64,000 nt of DNA from Arenimonas fontis (GCF_008386465.1 NZ_VUOD01000001.1:409673-473672), one strand, 5' to 3'. Counted from the stretch's first letter, positions 34,751 to 46,285 are shown. Numbers and translations: made by a program. The notes: a model not told the origin generated them from the letters alone.

Positions 34751-35242
34751 ATGAAGCTGTCCTTCATCCTGTGGCTGGCCCAGATCCTTCCCCAGCCCGC
34801 CGCCGACCCGCTGTGCTTGGCGACGACGGTGTATCTGGAGGCCCGCAACCAGTCCGAGCTGGGCCAGCGCGCCGTCGCCGAGGTCGCCCTGCGCCGTCGC
34901 GACAGCGGCCGCTGGGGCGAATCGGTCTGCGAGGTCGTCACCGCCCGCAAACAGTTCGCGCCGACCCTGGTGAACCCGGGGCTGCGCCTGAAGAACCTGA
35001 AGGCGTGGGAACGCGCCGTGCGCATCGCCTTCGAAACCCAGCGGGACTGGCAGTTGCCGCCTGGGCAGCGCCGGGAGGTGGTTCCCGGCGCCAGCCATTT
35101 CGCTGCCCTGGAGCTGGCCAATCCGGCCTGGGCCACGGCCCCGCAGGTGGCCACCATCGGCGACCACACCTTCTTCCGGGTCCAGCGCCTGAGCCCTCCG
35201 CCGGCCGCCCCCGCCGCCGAGCAGGCCCGCCTGGCGCCCTGA
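34751..35242 (+). CDS. Cell-wall hydrolase, SleB-like (Hydrolase_2)
   Basis: The 163-residue protein fits the SleB-type cell-wall hydrolase domain: LCLATTVYLEARNQSELGQRAVAEVALRR near residues 20-50, with the catalytic Glu probably in YLEARNQ, and VPGASHFAA near residue 115. Enzymes of this family cut peptidoglycan between muramic acid and glucosamine. The N-terminus (MKLSFILWLAQILPQPAAD) is short and only weakly signal-like, so export is not certain. AAGGAG sits before ATG 34751. It is convergent with the K+ channel gene, 10 bases apart. Confidence 0.85.
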   Translation: MKLSFILWLAQILPQPAADPLCLATTVYLEARNQSELGQRAVAEVALRRRDSGRWGESVCEVVTARKQFAPTLVNPGLRLKNLKAWERAVRIAFETQRDWQLPPGQRREVVPGASHFAALELANPAWATAPQVATIGDHTFFRVQRLSPPPAAPAAEQARLAP

Positions 35243-35252
35243 GGCTCCGGCG

Positions 35253-35699
35253 CTACCGGCGCCAGTAGCGTTCCATCTCCAGGTAGGTGAAGGACGCCGA
35301 CCAGGTAAGCATCACGAACCCGGTCAAGGCCACCGTGCCGGCCAGGAAGCGGATCGGCCCCACCGGCACCACGTCGCCGGAACCCACGGTGGTATAGGAC
35401 ATGGCCGCCAGGTAGACGGCATCTAGCAGGTGCAGCGGCTGGGCGCCGAGCACGATGCCGGCATTCTGTACCCGGGCAAGTCCCCAGAAGCCCAGCCCGA
35501 ACACCCAGATCTCGGCGACGTGCAACAGCAGGACGCCGCAGATGCCGTACAGCACCTTCCGGCGGGCCCTGCCCTCGCGGTGCAGGGCCAGTTGCCGCGA
35601 CAGCAGGCTCAGGCCTTCGTAATGGATCAGCACGGCAGTGCCGACGCAGGCCACGGTGACCAGCAGCACTGCGGCATTGGCATCCCAGTACGGGTACAT
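35253..35699 (-). CDS. Two-TM potassium-channel-like protein (Ion_trans_2) with GSG filter
   Basis: The 148-residue membrane protein has about three hydrophobic segments: residues 8-25, 47-66, and two spans flanking a pore loop (LHLLDAVYLAAMSYTTVGSGDVVPVG, residues about 87-112). The filter reads TTVGSGD, with Ser where K+ channels usually have Tyr or Phe (TVGYGD). The short length and lack of a cytoplasmic regulatory domain are unusual. The ATG overlaps the prpC stop (TGATG), so translation is coupled to prpC. A functional link with propionate metabolism is inference. Confidence 0.85.
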   Translation of the reverse strand: MYPYWDANAAVLLVTVACVGTAVLIHYEGLSLLSRQLALHREGRARRKVLYGICGVLLLHVAEIWVFGLGFWGLARVQNAGIVLGAQPLHLLDAVYLAAMSYTTVGSGDVVPVGPIRFLAGTVALTGFVMLTWSASFTYLEMERYWRR

Positions 35700-36847
35700 C
35701 AGCCGCGCTGTTCGATCGGTATGAAGGCCCGGTCCTCGGGTCCGGTGTAGTTGGCGCTGGGCCGGATGATCTTGCCGTCGATGCGCTGCTCGATCACGTG
35801 CGCGCTCCAGCCGCTGGTGCGGGCGATCACGAACAGCGGCGTGAACATCGGCGTCGGCACGCCCATCATGTGGTAGGCCGAGGCGCTGTACCAGTCGAGG
35901 TTGGGGAACATCTTCTTCATGTCCCACATCAGCTTCTCGATGCGCTCGGACACGTCGAACAGCACCTGGTTGCCGCCCTCGGCGCAGAGCTTGCGCGAGA
36001 TCTCCTTGATGATCGGGTTGCGCGGATCGCCCACCGTGTAGACAGGGTGGCCGAAGCCGATAACGATCTCCTTGCGCTCGACCCGGGCGCGGATGTCGGC
36101 CTCGGCCTCGTCGGGGTTGCCGTAGCGGGCGATGATTTCCATCGCCACCTCGTTGGCGCCGCCGTGCTTGGGACCGCGCAGGGCGCCGATGGCGCCGGTG
36201 ATGCAGCTGTACATGTCGCTGCCGGTGCCGGCGATGACCCGGGCAGTGAAGGTCGAGGCGTTGAACTCGTGCTCGGCATACAGCACCAGCGACTGGTCGA
36301 GCGCGCGCGCATGCGACTGGCTCGGCGGTTGGCCGTGCAGCAGGTGCAGGAAGTGCGCGGCGATGGTGTCGTCGTCGGTTTCGACCTCGATGCGGCGGCC
36401 GTTGCGGGTGAAATGCCACCAGTACAGCAGCATCGAACCGAAGCTGGCCATCAGCCGGTCGGCGATGTCGCGCGCCTCGGCCACCGGATGGCCCTCACGC
36501 TCGGGCAGCACCGTGCCCAGCAGCGAGCAACCGGTGCGCAGCACGTCCATCGGGTGGGCACTGGCCGGCACCAGTTCCAGCGCTTCCTGGACGATGGCCG
36601 GCAGGCCGCGCAGGCGGCGCAGCTTGGCCTTGTAGGCCTCGAGCTGGCTGGCGGTGGGCAGCGTGCCGTGCACCAGCAGGTGGGCGACCTCCTCGAAGCC
36701 GGCCCTGGTGGCCAGGTCCTTGATGTCGTAGCCGCGGTAGTGCAGGTCGTTGCCGCTGCGGCCGACCGTACACAGGGCGGTGTTGCCGGCGGCGGTGCCG
36801 CTCAGGGCCACCGACTTCTTCGGCTTGGGCAGGGTGCTCTCGCTCAT
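35699..36847 (-). CDS. prpC: 2-methylcitrate synthase
   Basis: This 382-residue citrate-synthase-fold enzyme condenses propionyl-CoA with oxaloacetate. The catalytic His/Asp residues are in [29 protein letters not shown] and the C-terminal [16 protein letters not shown]. The [13 protein letters not shown] N-terminal segment is present as [13 protein letters not shown]. It is placed as PrpC rather than citrate synthase because prpB lies next to it. GGAGGAACCC precedes ATG 36847; a GTG at 36862 overlapping the prpB stop is an alternative start. Last coding gene before the coupled K+ channel. Confidence 0.94.
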   Translation of the reverse strand: MSESTLPKPKKSVALSGTAAGNTALCTVGRSGNDLHYRGYDIKDLATRAGFEEVAHLLVHGTLPTASQLEAYKAKLRRLRGLPAIVQEALELVPASAHPMDVLRTGCSLLGTVLPEREGHPVAEARDIADRLMASFGSMLLYWWHFTRNGRRIEVETDDDTIAAHFLHLLHGQPPSQSHARALDQSLVLYAEHEFNASTFTARVIAGTGSDMYSCITGAIGALRGPKHGGANEVAMEIIARYGNPDEAEADIRARVERKEIVIGFGHPVYTVGDPRNPIIKEISRKLCAEGGNQVLFDVSERIEKLMWDMKKMFPNLDWYSASAYHMMGVPTPMFTPLFVIARTSGWSAHVIEQRIDGKIIRPSANYTGPEDRAFIPIEQRG

Positions 36848-36858
36848 GGGTTCCTCCC

Positions 36859-37746
36859 TCACTTCTTGCTGGCGAACAGCGCGTCCAGGCGCCGCTCGTA
36901 CTCGTGGTAGCCGATGCGTTCGTACAGCTCCTCGCGGGTCTGCATCAGGTCGAGCACGGCCTTCTGGTGGCCGTCGCGGCGGATGGCCTGGTATACCGCC
37001 TCGGCGGCCTTGTTCATGGCGCGGAAGGCGCTCAGCGGGTACAGCTGGATGGCCACGCCCACCGAAGCCAGTTCCTCACGGCTGAACAGCGGGGTCTTGC
37101 CGAACTCGGTGATGTTGGCCAGCACCGGCACTTTCACCGCCTCGACGAAGCGCTTGTAGGTCGGCAGGTCGTAGGCGGCCTCGGCGAAGATGCCGTCGGC
37201 ACCGGCCTCGACGCAGCGGATGGCGCGTTCGATGGCGGCGTCCACGCCCTCGACGGCGATGGCGTCGGTGCGGGCGATCAGGAAGAAGTCCGGATCGGTC
37301 CTGGCGTCGGCGGCAGCCTTGATCCGGTCCACCATTTCTTCGGCCGGCACGATTTCCTTGCCAGGGCGGTGGCCGCAGCGCTTGGCGCCGACCTGGTCCT
37401 CGATGTGGCAGGCGGCGGCGCCGGCCTTGATCAGCGACTTGACGGTGCGCTCGATGTTGAAGGCGCTGGGGCCGAAGCCGGTGTCTATGTCCACCAGCAG
37501 CGGCAGCTCGCAGACGTCGGTGATCCGGCGCACGTCCACCAGCACGTCCTCCAGGCCGGTGATGCCCAGGTCGGGGATGCCCAGCGAACCGGCGGCGACG
37601 CCGCCGCCGCTGAGGTAGATGGCGCGGTAGCCGGCGCGTTTGGCCAGCAGGGCGTGGTTGGCGTTGATGGCGCCGACCACCTGCAGCGGCGATTCGGCGG
37701 CCAGGGCGGCGCGGAAGCGTGCGCCGGCGGAAGGGGTATTGCTCAT
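36859..37746 (-). CDS. prpB: 2-methylisocitrate lyase
   Basis: PrpB splits 2-methylisocitrate into pyruvate and succinate. The 295-residue protein contains the diagnostic loop [10 protein letters not shown] near residue 121-130, with catalytic Cys at its centre, and [20 protein letters not shown] holding metal ligand aspartates. [16 protein letters not shown] near the N-terminus is also typical. It lies 11 bases from the prpC start and 51 bases downstream of the mdh stop. A strong hairpin occupies the mdh-prpB gap. Confidence 0.97.
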   Translation of the reverse strand: MSNTPSAGARFRAALAAESPLQVVGAINANHALLAKRAGYRAIYLSGGGVAAGSLGIPDLGITGLEDVLVDVRRITDVCELPLLVDIDTGFGPSAFNIERTVKSLIKAGAAACHIEDQVGAKRCGHRPGKEIVPAEEMVDRIKAAADARTDPDFFLIARTDAIAVEGVDAAIERAIRCVEAGADGIFAEAAYDLPTYKRFVEAVKVPVLANITEFGKTPLFSREELASVGVAIQLYPLSAFRAMNKAAEAVYQAIRRDGHQKAVLDLMQTREELYERIGYHEYERRLDALFASKK

Positions 37747-37762
37747 GGCTTGCCTCTCGAGC

Positions 37763-37790
37763 GCGAAGGCGGCCTGGTGGCCGCCTTCGC
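37763..37790 (-). promoter_or_regulatory. Intercistronic hairpin between mdh and prpB
   Basis: A perfect 12-bp stem (GCGAAGGCGGCC and its complement) with loop TGGT (ACCA on the minus strand) fills most of the gap. No T-run follows, so it may act in mRNA processing or stability, not termination. Confidence 0.6.
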
Positions 37791-37797
37791 TGATGGA

Positions 37798-38781
37798 TCA
37801 CAGCAGGTGGGCGACGCCGGCGCGCTCTTCCTCGAGCTCGGCCAGGGTCCTGTTCATGCGCTCGCGGCTGAACTCGTCGATCTCCAGGCCCTGGACGATC
37901 TCGTAGCGCCCGTCCTTGCAGGTCACCGGGAAGCCGTAGATCACGTCCTTGGGGATGCCGTAGCTGCCGTCGGACGGGACGCCCATGGTCACCCACTTGC
38001 CGTCGGTGCCTAGCACCCAGTCGCGGACGTGATCAATGGCGGCGTTGGCGGCCGAGGCGGCCGAGCTCAGTCCGCGCGCCTCGATGATGGCGGCGCCACG
38101 CTTGCCCACCACCGGGATGAAGGTGTTCGCGTTCCAGTCGGCGTCGTTGATCATGTCCTTCAGCGACTGGCCCTTCACCCTGGCGAAGCGGTAGTCCGGG
38201 TACATGGTCGGGCTGTGGTTGCCCCACACCACCAGCTTTTCGATGTCGGCGACGGCGACATTGGCCTTGGCGGCCAGCTGGCTGAGGGCGCGGTTGTGGT
38301 CCAGGCGCAGCATGGCGGTGAAGTTGCGCGGGTCCAGGTCAGGCGCCGACTTCATGGCGATGTAGGCATTGGTGTTGGCCGGGTTGCCGACCACCAGCAC
38401 CTTGACGTCACGCCTGGCGACCTTGTTCAGGGCACGGCCCTGGACAGTGAAGATCTCGGCGTTCTTCAGCAGCAGGTCCTTGCGCTCCATGCCCGGTCCA
38501 CGCGGCATGGCGCCGACCAGCAAGGCGATGTCGGCGTCCTTGAAGGCCACATCCGGGTCGGAGGTGCCCACCATGCCGGCCAGCAGCGGGAAGGCGCAGT
38601 CCTCCAGCTCCATCATCACGCCGCGCAGCGCCGCCTGGGCCTTGTCCATCGGCAGCTCGAGCATCTGCAGGATCACCGGCTGGTCCTTGCCGAGCATCTC
38701 GCCCGAGGCGATGCGGAACAGCAGGGAGTAGCCGATCTGGCCGGCGGCACCGGTGACGGCAACGCGAACGGGGGTCTTCAT
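37798..38781 (-). CDS. mdh: Malate dehydrogenase
   Basis: The 327-residue NAD-dependent enzyme has [12 protein letters not shown] at residues 10-21 for NAD, the mobile-loop Arg residues in [15 protein letters not shown], and active-site His in [12 protein letters not shown] near residue 190. It belongs to the branch close to cytosolic MDH and is typical of Xanthomonadales. It makes oxaloacetate, which PrpC uses with propionyl-CoA, so its place before prpB-prpC is metabolically sensible, though both flanking gaps hold hairpins. Confidence 0.97.
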   Translation of the reverse strand: MKTPVRVAVTGAAGQIGYSLLFRIASGEMLGKDQPVILQMLELPMDKAQAALRGVMMELEDCAFPLLAGMVGTSDPDVAFKDADIALLVGAMPRGPGMERKDLLLKNAEIFTVQGRALNKVARRDVKVLVVGNPANTNAYIAMKSAPDLDPRNFTAMLRLDHNRALSQLAAKANVAVADIEKLVVWGNHSPTMYPDYRFARVKGQSLKDMINDADWNANTFIPVVGKRGAAIIEARGLSSAASAANAAIDHVRDWVLGTDGKWVTMGVPSDGSYGIPKDVIYGFPVTCKDGRYEIVQGLEIDEFSRERMNRTLAELEEERAGVAHLL

Positions 38782-38802
38782 GGGGAATCTCCTGGAACGG
38801 TT

Positions 38803-38824
38803 GCGGCGCCCTGTGGGGCGCCGC
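38803..38824 (-). promoter_or_regulatory. Hairpin between the aminotransferase gene and mdh
   Basis: A perfect 9-bp stem (GCGGCGCCC and its complement) with loop TGTG, no T-run. It lies 19 bases after the aminotransferase stop and may end its transcript partly. Confidence 0.55.
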
Positions 38825-38842
38825 CTCGGGGTTGCTGGGGAA

Positions 38843-40042
38843 TCAGGAAAGCTCGGCGAAGAACTCGCGGATGCGCTCCAGGCCGACCGGCAGCTGCTCG
38901 GTAGGACAGGTGTAGCTGATGCGCATCGAACGCGGTTCGCCGAAGGCCGAACCGGGCACGCAAGCGACGCCCTTGGCCTCGAGCAGCACGTTGCAGAAGT
39001 CGACGTCGTTGTCGATCTTCACGCCCTTGTGCGACTTGCCGAAGGCGCAGCTGATGTCCGGAAACACGTAGAAGGCGCCCTGCGGCCGCGGGCAGATCAG
39101 GCCCGGGATGGACTCAAGGGTCGCCATGACCTGGTCACGCTTGCCGGCGAACTCGGCGCACTTGGCCTTCGGAACGTCCTGCGGGCCGGACAGCGCGGCC
39201 ACCGCCGCAGCGGTGACGATCTCCGGGATGTTGGTGATGTGGTTGGAGTTGAGCGTGACTACCGCCTTGGCCACTTCCTGCGGACCGGCCATCAGGCCGA
39301 CTCGCCATCCCGGCATGCCGTAGGTCTTGGACAGCGAGTCCACGAACACCGTGCGCTCGCGCAGCGAGGGCTCGAACTGGACAAAGTTGCTGTAGGCGAT
39401 GCCGTCGAAGAGCATCCGGTTGTAGATGTCGTCGGTGATCACCCAGGTGTCCGGGTGCTTTGCGATCACCGCCGCCAGCGCCTTCACTTCGTCCGGCGTG
39501 TAGACCATGCCGGTCGGGTTGGACGGGTTGTTGAACAGGAACACCCGCGGCTTGTGCGACAGCGCCTCGTCCAGCTGCGCCGGGGTCAGCTTGTAGTCCT
39601 GTTCGGAGCCGCAGGGCAGCAGGCGGATCTTCGCGCCGACGATCTCGGCGATGTCCAGGTAGCTGGTCCAGTACGGGGTCGGGAAGGCGATCTCGTCGCC
39701 CTCGTCCAGCATGGCCTCGAACAGGTTGTAGAGGATGTGCTTGGCGCCGACTGCGACCACGCAGTTCTCGCGCCGGTAGCCCTCCAGGCCGAGCTTCGCC
39801 ATGTGCCCGAGAAAGGCATCCAGCAATGCCTCGGAGCCGCGGTTGGAACCGTACTGGCCGCTGTCCCGGGCCAGGGCCTCGCGGGCCGCGGCGTAGACGT
39901 GTTCGCCGGGCAGGAAGTTGGGGACGCCGATGGAGAAGCTGACGATGTCGCGGCCTTCGGCCTTGAGCTTCCTGGCCTTCTCGGCCACGGCCATGATGGC
40001 GCTGGGCTTGGCGCGGCCCACGCGCTTGGCAAGCTGGGGCAT
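38843..40042 (-). CDS. Class I/II PLP-dependent aminotransferase
   Basis: The 399-residue enzyme is a fold-type I aminotransferase of the aspartate-aminotransferase type. The PLP lysine is in [18 protein letters not shown] (near residue 239), the cofactor aspartate in [13 protein letters not shown] and the carboxylate-binding Arg in MRISYTC near the C-terminus. [13 protein letters not shown] confirms the fold. Substrate is not determined. GAGGACAG precedes ATG 40042; the longer frame with a low-complexity start is rejected. The gene is the first of the mdh-prpB-prpC run or an independent unit upstream of it. Confidence 0.92.
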   Translation of the reverse strand: MPQLAKRVGRAKPSAIMAVAEKARKLKAEGRDIVSFSIGVPNFLPGEHVYAAAREALARDSGQYGSNRGSEALLDAFLGHMAKLGLEGYRRENCVVAVGAKHILYNLFEAMLDEGDEIAFPTPYWTSYLDIAEIVGAKIRLLPCGSEQDYKLTPAQLDEALSHKPRVFLFNNPSNPTGMVYTPDEVKALAAVIAKHPDTWVITDDIYNRMLFDGIAYSNFVQFEPSLRERTVFVDSLSKTYGMPGWRVGLMAGPQEVAKAVVTLNSNHITNIPEIVTAAAVAALSGPQDVPKAKCAEFAGKRDQVMATLESIPGLICPRPQGAFYVFPDISCAFGKSHKGVKIDNDVDFCNVLLEAKGVACVPGSAFGEPRSMRISYTCPTEQLPVGLERIREFFAELS

Positions 40043-40175
40043 CACTGTCCTCGCAAGCGTGAATGGCAGGGTGGGGAAACCCCGGAAGGATACCACGCCC
40101 ACTCCACCCGACGCCGGGGACGGGGGCTTGCCTGCGGCCGCGGAACGGGCATGCTCGGCAGCACCGGAGGTGCCC

Positions 40176-40949
40176 ATGCGAAAGCCCACGCAAGACGCGC
40201 CCGTTTCTCCGTCCCGGCGGCAGCAAGGTCGGCTGGCCGGCCTCCTGGCCGGGCTCATGGCGCTGCTGTCGGCCGTCGCTGCGGCCTACGACCAGAACCG
40301 CATCGCCACCGGTCCGGACGGACGGCCGCTGCGGATCGACGGCAGCGTGGTGATGGTCGAGCCAGACATCGAACTGAGCCTGGTTACCGCTGGTGGCGTC
40401 CAGGAGCCGCGCCGGGCCTGGTCCGAGGCGGCCCGGCAACACTACCCGGTCGTGGTGGCGCGCTGGCTGGAGCGCAAGGGCATCCAAACCCGCCCCGCTT
40501 TCGACCTGCCGGATGACCTGCCCGCCGACTCCCGCCTGGGCCAGCTGGTGCGCCTGCACGAGGCAGTGGCACTGAGCATCGCCCTCTACACCCGCAGGGG
40601 CAGCTACCTGGCCACCAAGGGCGGCCGCCTCGACTGGACCCTGGGCGGGGGCGTGGCCGAGCTGCGCGAGGCGACCGGCGCCGACTACGCCCTGTTCTCC
40701 TACATCCGCGACAGCTACACCAGCGAAGGCCGGGCGGCGCTGCGCGTGCTGGGGGTGCTGGCGGGCCTGGCCGCCGGCCAGCTGGTGGACATCGGCGGCG
40801 GCCGCCAGGTGGCGGTGGTCACCCTGGTGGACCTGCGCAGCGGCCAGGTGGTCTGGTTTAACCTGATGTCGCGGCAAACCGGCGACTTGCGCGACCCGGA
40901 AGGCGCCGAGGACACGGTGAAGGAACTGCTGGAGGGCCTGCCGCTGTGA
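40176..40949 (+). CDS. Membrane-anchored protein of unknown function
   Basis: The 257-residue protein has one hydrophobic segment near the N-terminus (RLAGLLAGLMALLSAVAAAY, residues about 19-38), which could be an uncleaved anchor or a signal peptide. The rest is mixed, with EAVALSIALYTRRGSYLATKGG, GVAELREATGADYALFSYIRDSYTSEGRAALRVLG, and VAVVTLVDLRSGQVVWFNLMSRQTGDLRDPEGAE. I do not recognise a family with certainty. GGAGG lies 8 bases before ATG 40176. Its stop overlaps the GTG start of the M48 peptidase, and that gene overlaps the lipoprotein gene, giving three coupled genes. Confidence 0.8.
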   Translation: MRKPTQDAPVSPSRRQQGRLAGLLAGLMALLSAVAAAYDQNRIATGPDGRPLRIDGSVVMVEPDIELSLVTAGGVQEPRRAWSEAARQHYPVVVARWLERKGIQTRPAFDLPDDLPADSRLGQLVRLHEAVALSIALYTRRGSYLATKGGRLDWTLGGGVAELREATGADYALFSYIRDSYTSEGRAALRVLGVLAGLAAGQLVDIGGGRQVAVVTLVDLRSGQVVWFNLMSRQTGDLRDPEGAEDTVKELLEGLPL

Positions 40950-42121
40950 GCCGCCGTCCGGCCTGGCTGGCCCTGCTTCTGTCCGTCTGCGTGACGGTCG
41001 CCGCCGCGGCCGGCCCCGCTCCGGCCGAACCGGGCGTGCGCCCGCCGCCGGGCAGCGACGAGGACGAGCTCTGGTACGCCATGGACCAGGCCGAGCGGGA
41101 GCTGCGTCAGCATCCGCTGCGGCTGCACGACGAGGCGCTGAACGCCTACGTGCGCGGCGTCGCCTGCAAGGTCGCGGCCGACTACTGCGCCGACCTGCGC
41201 GTGTACGTGATCGAGCAGCCCTGGTTCAACGCCTCGATGGCGCCAAACGGCATGATGATGGTCTGGACCGGCGCCCTGCTGCGCTTCCAGGACGAATCCG
41301 AACTGGCCCTGGTGCTGGGCCACGAATTCGCCCATTTCCGACAGCGGCATTCGCTGCAGCAATGGCGCAGGACCAAGCGCACCACCGCCTTCCTGAACTC
41401 CTTCGGTCTGGTCGCCTGGGCCGGCGGGGCAGGCGCCGCCGGCCAGGTGGCGGGCCTGCTCGGCGCCGCCAGCCTGTACCAGCACTCCCGTGATGCCGAA
41501 CGCGAGGCCGACCGCGCCGGTTTCGCCGCCGCGGTGGCCCAGGGCTACGACCCGATGGCCGGTGCCCGCCTCTGGCAGCGCATGAAGGCCGAGGAGGACG
41601 CCCGCCGCTACGGCAAGCCCATCCCCGTGTTTGCCACCCACCCGCGCACGGCCGAGCGCCTGGCCGACGTACGCGCGGCCGGCTTGGCCGCCGCCCCGGA
41701 CGGCTGGACCGGCGATCCCGGCCGCGAGTCCTACCTGGCGGCGGTGCGGCCACACCTCATGGATTGGCTGGAGGACGAACTCGGCCGGCGCATGTACGAC
41801 AGCTCCGTGCAGGTGATCGGCGACCTGCACGCGCTGGCACCGCCCGAGCTGCAGGCCTTGTACGGCTTCTACCTGGCCGAGGCCCTGCGCCGGCGCAACG
41901 AACCCGGCGACCAGGCGCGCGCCGAGGCCCTGTACGAGGCCGTGCTCGGCCAGCCCGACCCGCCGGCCGGCGCCTGGCGCGAATGGGGTCTGGTGCTGCG
42001 CGGGCGCGGCAACCGCGTCGCCGCCGCCGAGGCGCTGCGCCGTTACCTGGCGCTGGCACCGGAAGCCGACGATGCCGCCTTCATCCGCCACTATCTGACC
42101 GAGCTGGAGGCCCGGCCATGA
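40946..42121 (+). CDS. Secreted M48-family metallopeptidase with TPR-like tail
   Basis: This 391-residue protein starts with GTG 40946, overlapping the previous stop. It has a signal peptide (about 1-22) and the zinc motif HEFAH at residues 126-130, with third ligand Glu187 in DAEREADRAGF, as in M48 peptidases such as HtpX and BepA. The C-terminus (about 300-391; AEALYEAVLGQPDPPAGAWREWG, AAEALRRYLALAPEADDA) looks like a TPR pair. By analogy with BepA it may be a periplasmic protein-quality-control protease. Translation is coupled to both neighbours. Confidence 0.93.
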   Translation: MSRRPAWLALLLSVCVTVAAAAGPAPAEPGVRPPPGSDEDELWYAMDQAERELRQHPLRLHDEALNAYVRGVACKVAADYCADLRVYVIEQPWFNASMAPNGMMMVWTGALLRFQDESELALVLGHEFAHFRQRHSLQQWRRTKRTTAFLNSFGLVAWAGGAGAAGQVAGLLGAASLYQHSRDAEREADRAGFAAAVAQGYDPMAGARLWQRMKAEEDARRYGKPIPVFATHPRTAERLADVRAAGLAAAPDGWTGDPGRESYLAAVRPHLMDWLEDELGRRMYDSSVQVIGDLHALAPPELQALYGFYLAEALRRRNEPGDQARAEALYEAVLGQPDPPAGAWREWGLVLRGRGNRVAAAEALRRYLALAPEADDAAFIRHYLTELEARP

Positions 42122-42738
42122 GCATGCCCCACCGGAAAGGCGCGATCTGCCGGGCCCTGCCCCTGCCCCTGGCCGTCCTGCTGCTGGCGGCCTGCGTCGC
42201 TTCGACCAGCCCAGGCGGCAAGCTGCAGCCGGCGGCCAGCACCGCCCGGGTCAATGAGCTGGCACTGCAGTCCGGGCTGGACTGGGCCCGCATCCGCGGC
42301 CACCACCGGATGGAAACCTGGACCATCGACGGCCCGGCCCTGAACCGGCTGGTGATCGTCACCCGCATCAAGCCGGGCGAGCACGTCTTCCTGCAGAGAA
42401 AGGAACGGCGCTCGCGCCCGGACGGCCCCTGGTACCGCAGCAGAATGCGCCCCGACGAACTGCGCGACCTGGTGGTGGACGGTCTGCGCGAGGGCGGCTG
42501 GGCCGACATCGAAACTCCCGGCTTGCGTCCGGCCAGCTTTGGCGGCGTGCCGGGTCTGCGCTTCGAACTGGAGATGGCCAGTAGCTCGGGCCTTCGCTAC
42601 GGCGGCATGGCGGCGGCGGCCGAATTCGAGGGCAAGCTGTACCTGCTGCTGTGGATGGCGCCGCGCGAGCACTACCACGACCGCGATGCAGCGGCGGTTG
42701 CCGCCATGTTCGACCACCTGCGCTTCGTTCGTCGCTGA
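42118..42738 (+). CDS. Lipoprotein of unknown function
   Basis: The 206-residue product has a lipoprotein signal, MSMPHRKGAICRALPLPLAVLLLAACVAST, with lipobox LLAAC. The mature chain (GLDWARIRGHHRMETWTIDGPAL, HYHDRDAAAVAAMFDHLRFV at the end) has no motif that I can place. Its start overlaps the M48 peptidase stop (ATGA). Third and last gene of the coupled set; it may assist or anchor the peptidase at the outer membrane, which is only inference. Confidence 0.82.
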   Translation: MSMPHRKGAICRALPLPLAVLLLAACVASTSPGGKLQPAASTARVNELALQSGLDWARIRGHHRMETWTIDGPALNRLVIVTRIKPGEHVFLQRKERRSRPDGPWYRSRMRPDELRDLVVDGLREGGWADIETPGLRPASFGGVPGLRFELEMASSSGLRYGGMAAAAEFEGKLYLLLWMAPREHYHDRDAAAVAAMFDHLRFVRR

Positions 42739-42891
42739 ATCCCTTGCCGGGCCCGGCGCGGGCCGGGGATCCCGGCCTCGTGCGGGATGGGCGATGAAAC
42801 GTCGCCAGCCCTGCCTGGCCGGCCTGACGAAGCCGGCAGGGCTTGCCGAAACGGCAGCAACCGTTCAGCGGCGGCAGGGCCCGCGCTCCGG

Positions 42892-42897
42892 TATAAT
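42892..42897 (+). promoter_or_regulatory. Candidate -10 box for typA
   Basis: A perfect TATAAT sits 55 bases before typA ATG in the context GTATAATCCG. The preceding 42739-42891 holds no gene. No good -35 box was seen. Confidence 0.55.
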
Positions 42898-42952
42898 CCG
42901 TCGCTTCCCCTTCCAGAAAGCCGCCGGCCCCAGGGCCCGGCGCCCCTTGCGC

Positions 42953-44797
<1,845 letters not shown>

Positions 44798-44836
44798 ATC
44801 CCCGGCCCCGCCCGTATCAGCCGACCCGGGCCGCTC

Positions 44837-46285
44837 TCAGGCGATCAGGACGGGCACCGACCGTTCGCCGGTGCGCTGTTCCTGACCGCCGGCCCAGTTC
44901 TCGGCCATGCGCCGTACCGCCAGCACCAGCTCCGCTTCGTGGCGGGCATAGGGCAGGCGAAGCCAGCGGTCGGCGCCGCCCTCGACGCTGAAGACCGGGC
45001 CCGGTGCCAGCAGCACGCCATGACGTTCCATCCGCGCCGCGTAGCGGGTGGCGCTGCCGGCCGGCATGCGCAGCCACAGCGACAGGCCGCCGCCGGGCAG
45101 GCGGTAGCGCCAGTCCGGCAGGTATTCGTCCACCGCCGCCGCCAGCGTGTCGCGTCGTCGGCGCAGGTCTTCCCTGCGCCTGGGCAGCAGCTCCGGCTGC
45201 TGCGTCAGCTCGAGCACCACCAGCTGGTCGAACAGCGAGCCGCCCAGGTCCAGGCGGATGCGGGCGGCGACGATGCGCGGCACCAGCTCGCGCGGCGCGC
45301 GGATCCAGCCCACCCGCAGGCCGCCCCAGTACATCTTCGAGACGCTGCCGACGCTGAGCGCGTCCCTGGCGAATGCGGCGAACGGCGCCGGCATCGGTCC
45401 GCCGTCGAGACTGATCGGCTGCAGGGTCTCGTCGACGATCGCGGTGGTGCCGGCGGCATGCAGCGAACGCGCGTAACGTTCACGGCCGGGCTCGTCCATC
45501 AGGAAGCCGGTGGGGTTCTGGAAATCGGGGATCAGGTAGGCCAGGCGTGGTGAAGCCTGGCGGAGCGTCGCTTCGATGCCGTCGTGGTCCCAGCCCTGCT
45601 CGCCCAGCGGATCGGCCAGGGGCGAGGCGACTAGGCGGCCGCCGCCGGCTTTCAAGGCCTCCATCGCATTGGGATAAACCGGCGACTCGACCATGATCCG
45701 GTCGCCCGGCCCCGACAGCGCCCGCGCCAGGATGGCCAGGGCCGAGAGCGCGCCGGAGGTGACGACGATCTGCTCGGCCGAAGTCGGCAGCCCGCGCTCG
45801 GCGTAGCTGGCGGCGATCCTGGCGCGCAGCGCCGGCAGGCCCGAGGGCAGGTAGCCGTCCCCGCCCAGGTAGGCCGGCAGCGCCGCAAGGGCGCGCTCAT
45901 AGGCCGCGGCCAGGCCGGGCGAAGCGGCGCTGGCGGCGCAGTTGAGGTCGATGGCACCGTCGATGACATCGCCATCCGGCAGCGGACGCAAGGCGTGGTC
46001 GTGGGCGCGGCGGCGGTCGATGGGAACGGCGGCGTAGGTGCCCGAACCCTGCCTGGCCTGGGCAAAGCCGGCCTCGGCGAGGTCGGCATAGGCCCGGGCC
46101 ACCGTGATCCGGGAAAGCCCTAGCGCGACAGCAACCGCGCGCTCGCTGGGCAGGCGGGTGCCGACCGGGATGCGGCCGTCGCCGATCAGCTCCTGCAGCG
46201 CCAGGCAAAGCCCGCGGTAGGCCGGCGAGCGGCCGAAGTTCCCCACCAGGGTGGCAAGCCGGCCGGCATCCAGGCTCCGTTCCAT
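44837..46285 (-). CDS. MocR-type regulator (GntR HTH plus aminotransferase fold)
   Basis: The 482-residue protein has an N-terminal GntR winged helix (about residues 15-85; LPSERAVAVALGLSRITVARAYADL) and a class I aminotransferase-like domain (about 115-480), with PLP Lys in SVGSVSKMYWGGLRVGWIR. This is the MocR architecture. It is divergent from a YczE-like membrane protein gene, the known partner of MocR regulators of the YczR group. A 7-bp inverted repeat with AT-rich centre lies in the 60-base gap. Regulation of that gene is therefore likely. Enzymatic activity is doubtful. Confidence 0.92.
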   Translation of the reverse strand: MERSLDAGRLATLVGNFGRSPAYRGLCLALQELIGDGRIPVGTRLPSERAVAVALGLSRITVARAYADLAEAGFAQARQGSGTYAAVPIDRRRAHDHALRPLPDGDVIDGAIDLNCAASAASPGLAAAYERALAALPAYLGGDGYLPSGLPALRARIAASYAERGLPTSAEQIVVTSGALSALAILARALSGPGDRIMVESPVYPNAMEALKAGGGRLVASPLADPLGEQGWDHDGIEATLRQASPRLAYLIPDFQNPTGFLMDEPGRERYARSLHAAGTTAIVDETLQPISLDGGPMPAPFAAFARDALSVGSVSKMYWGGLRVGWIRAPRELVPRIVAARIRLDLGGSLFDQLVVLELTQQPELLPRRREDLRRRRDTLAAAVDEYLPDWRYRLPGGGLSLWLRMPAGSATRYAARMERHGVLLAPGPVFSVEGGADRWLRLPYARHEAELVLAVRRMAENWAGGQEQRTGERSVPVLIA

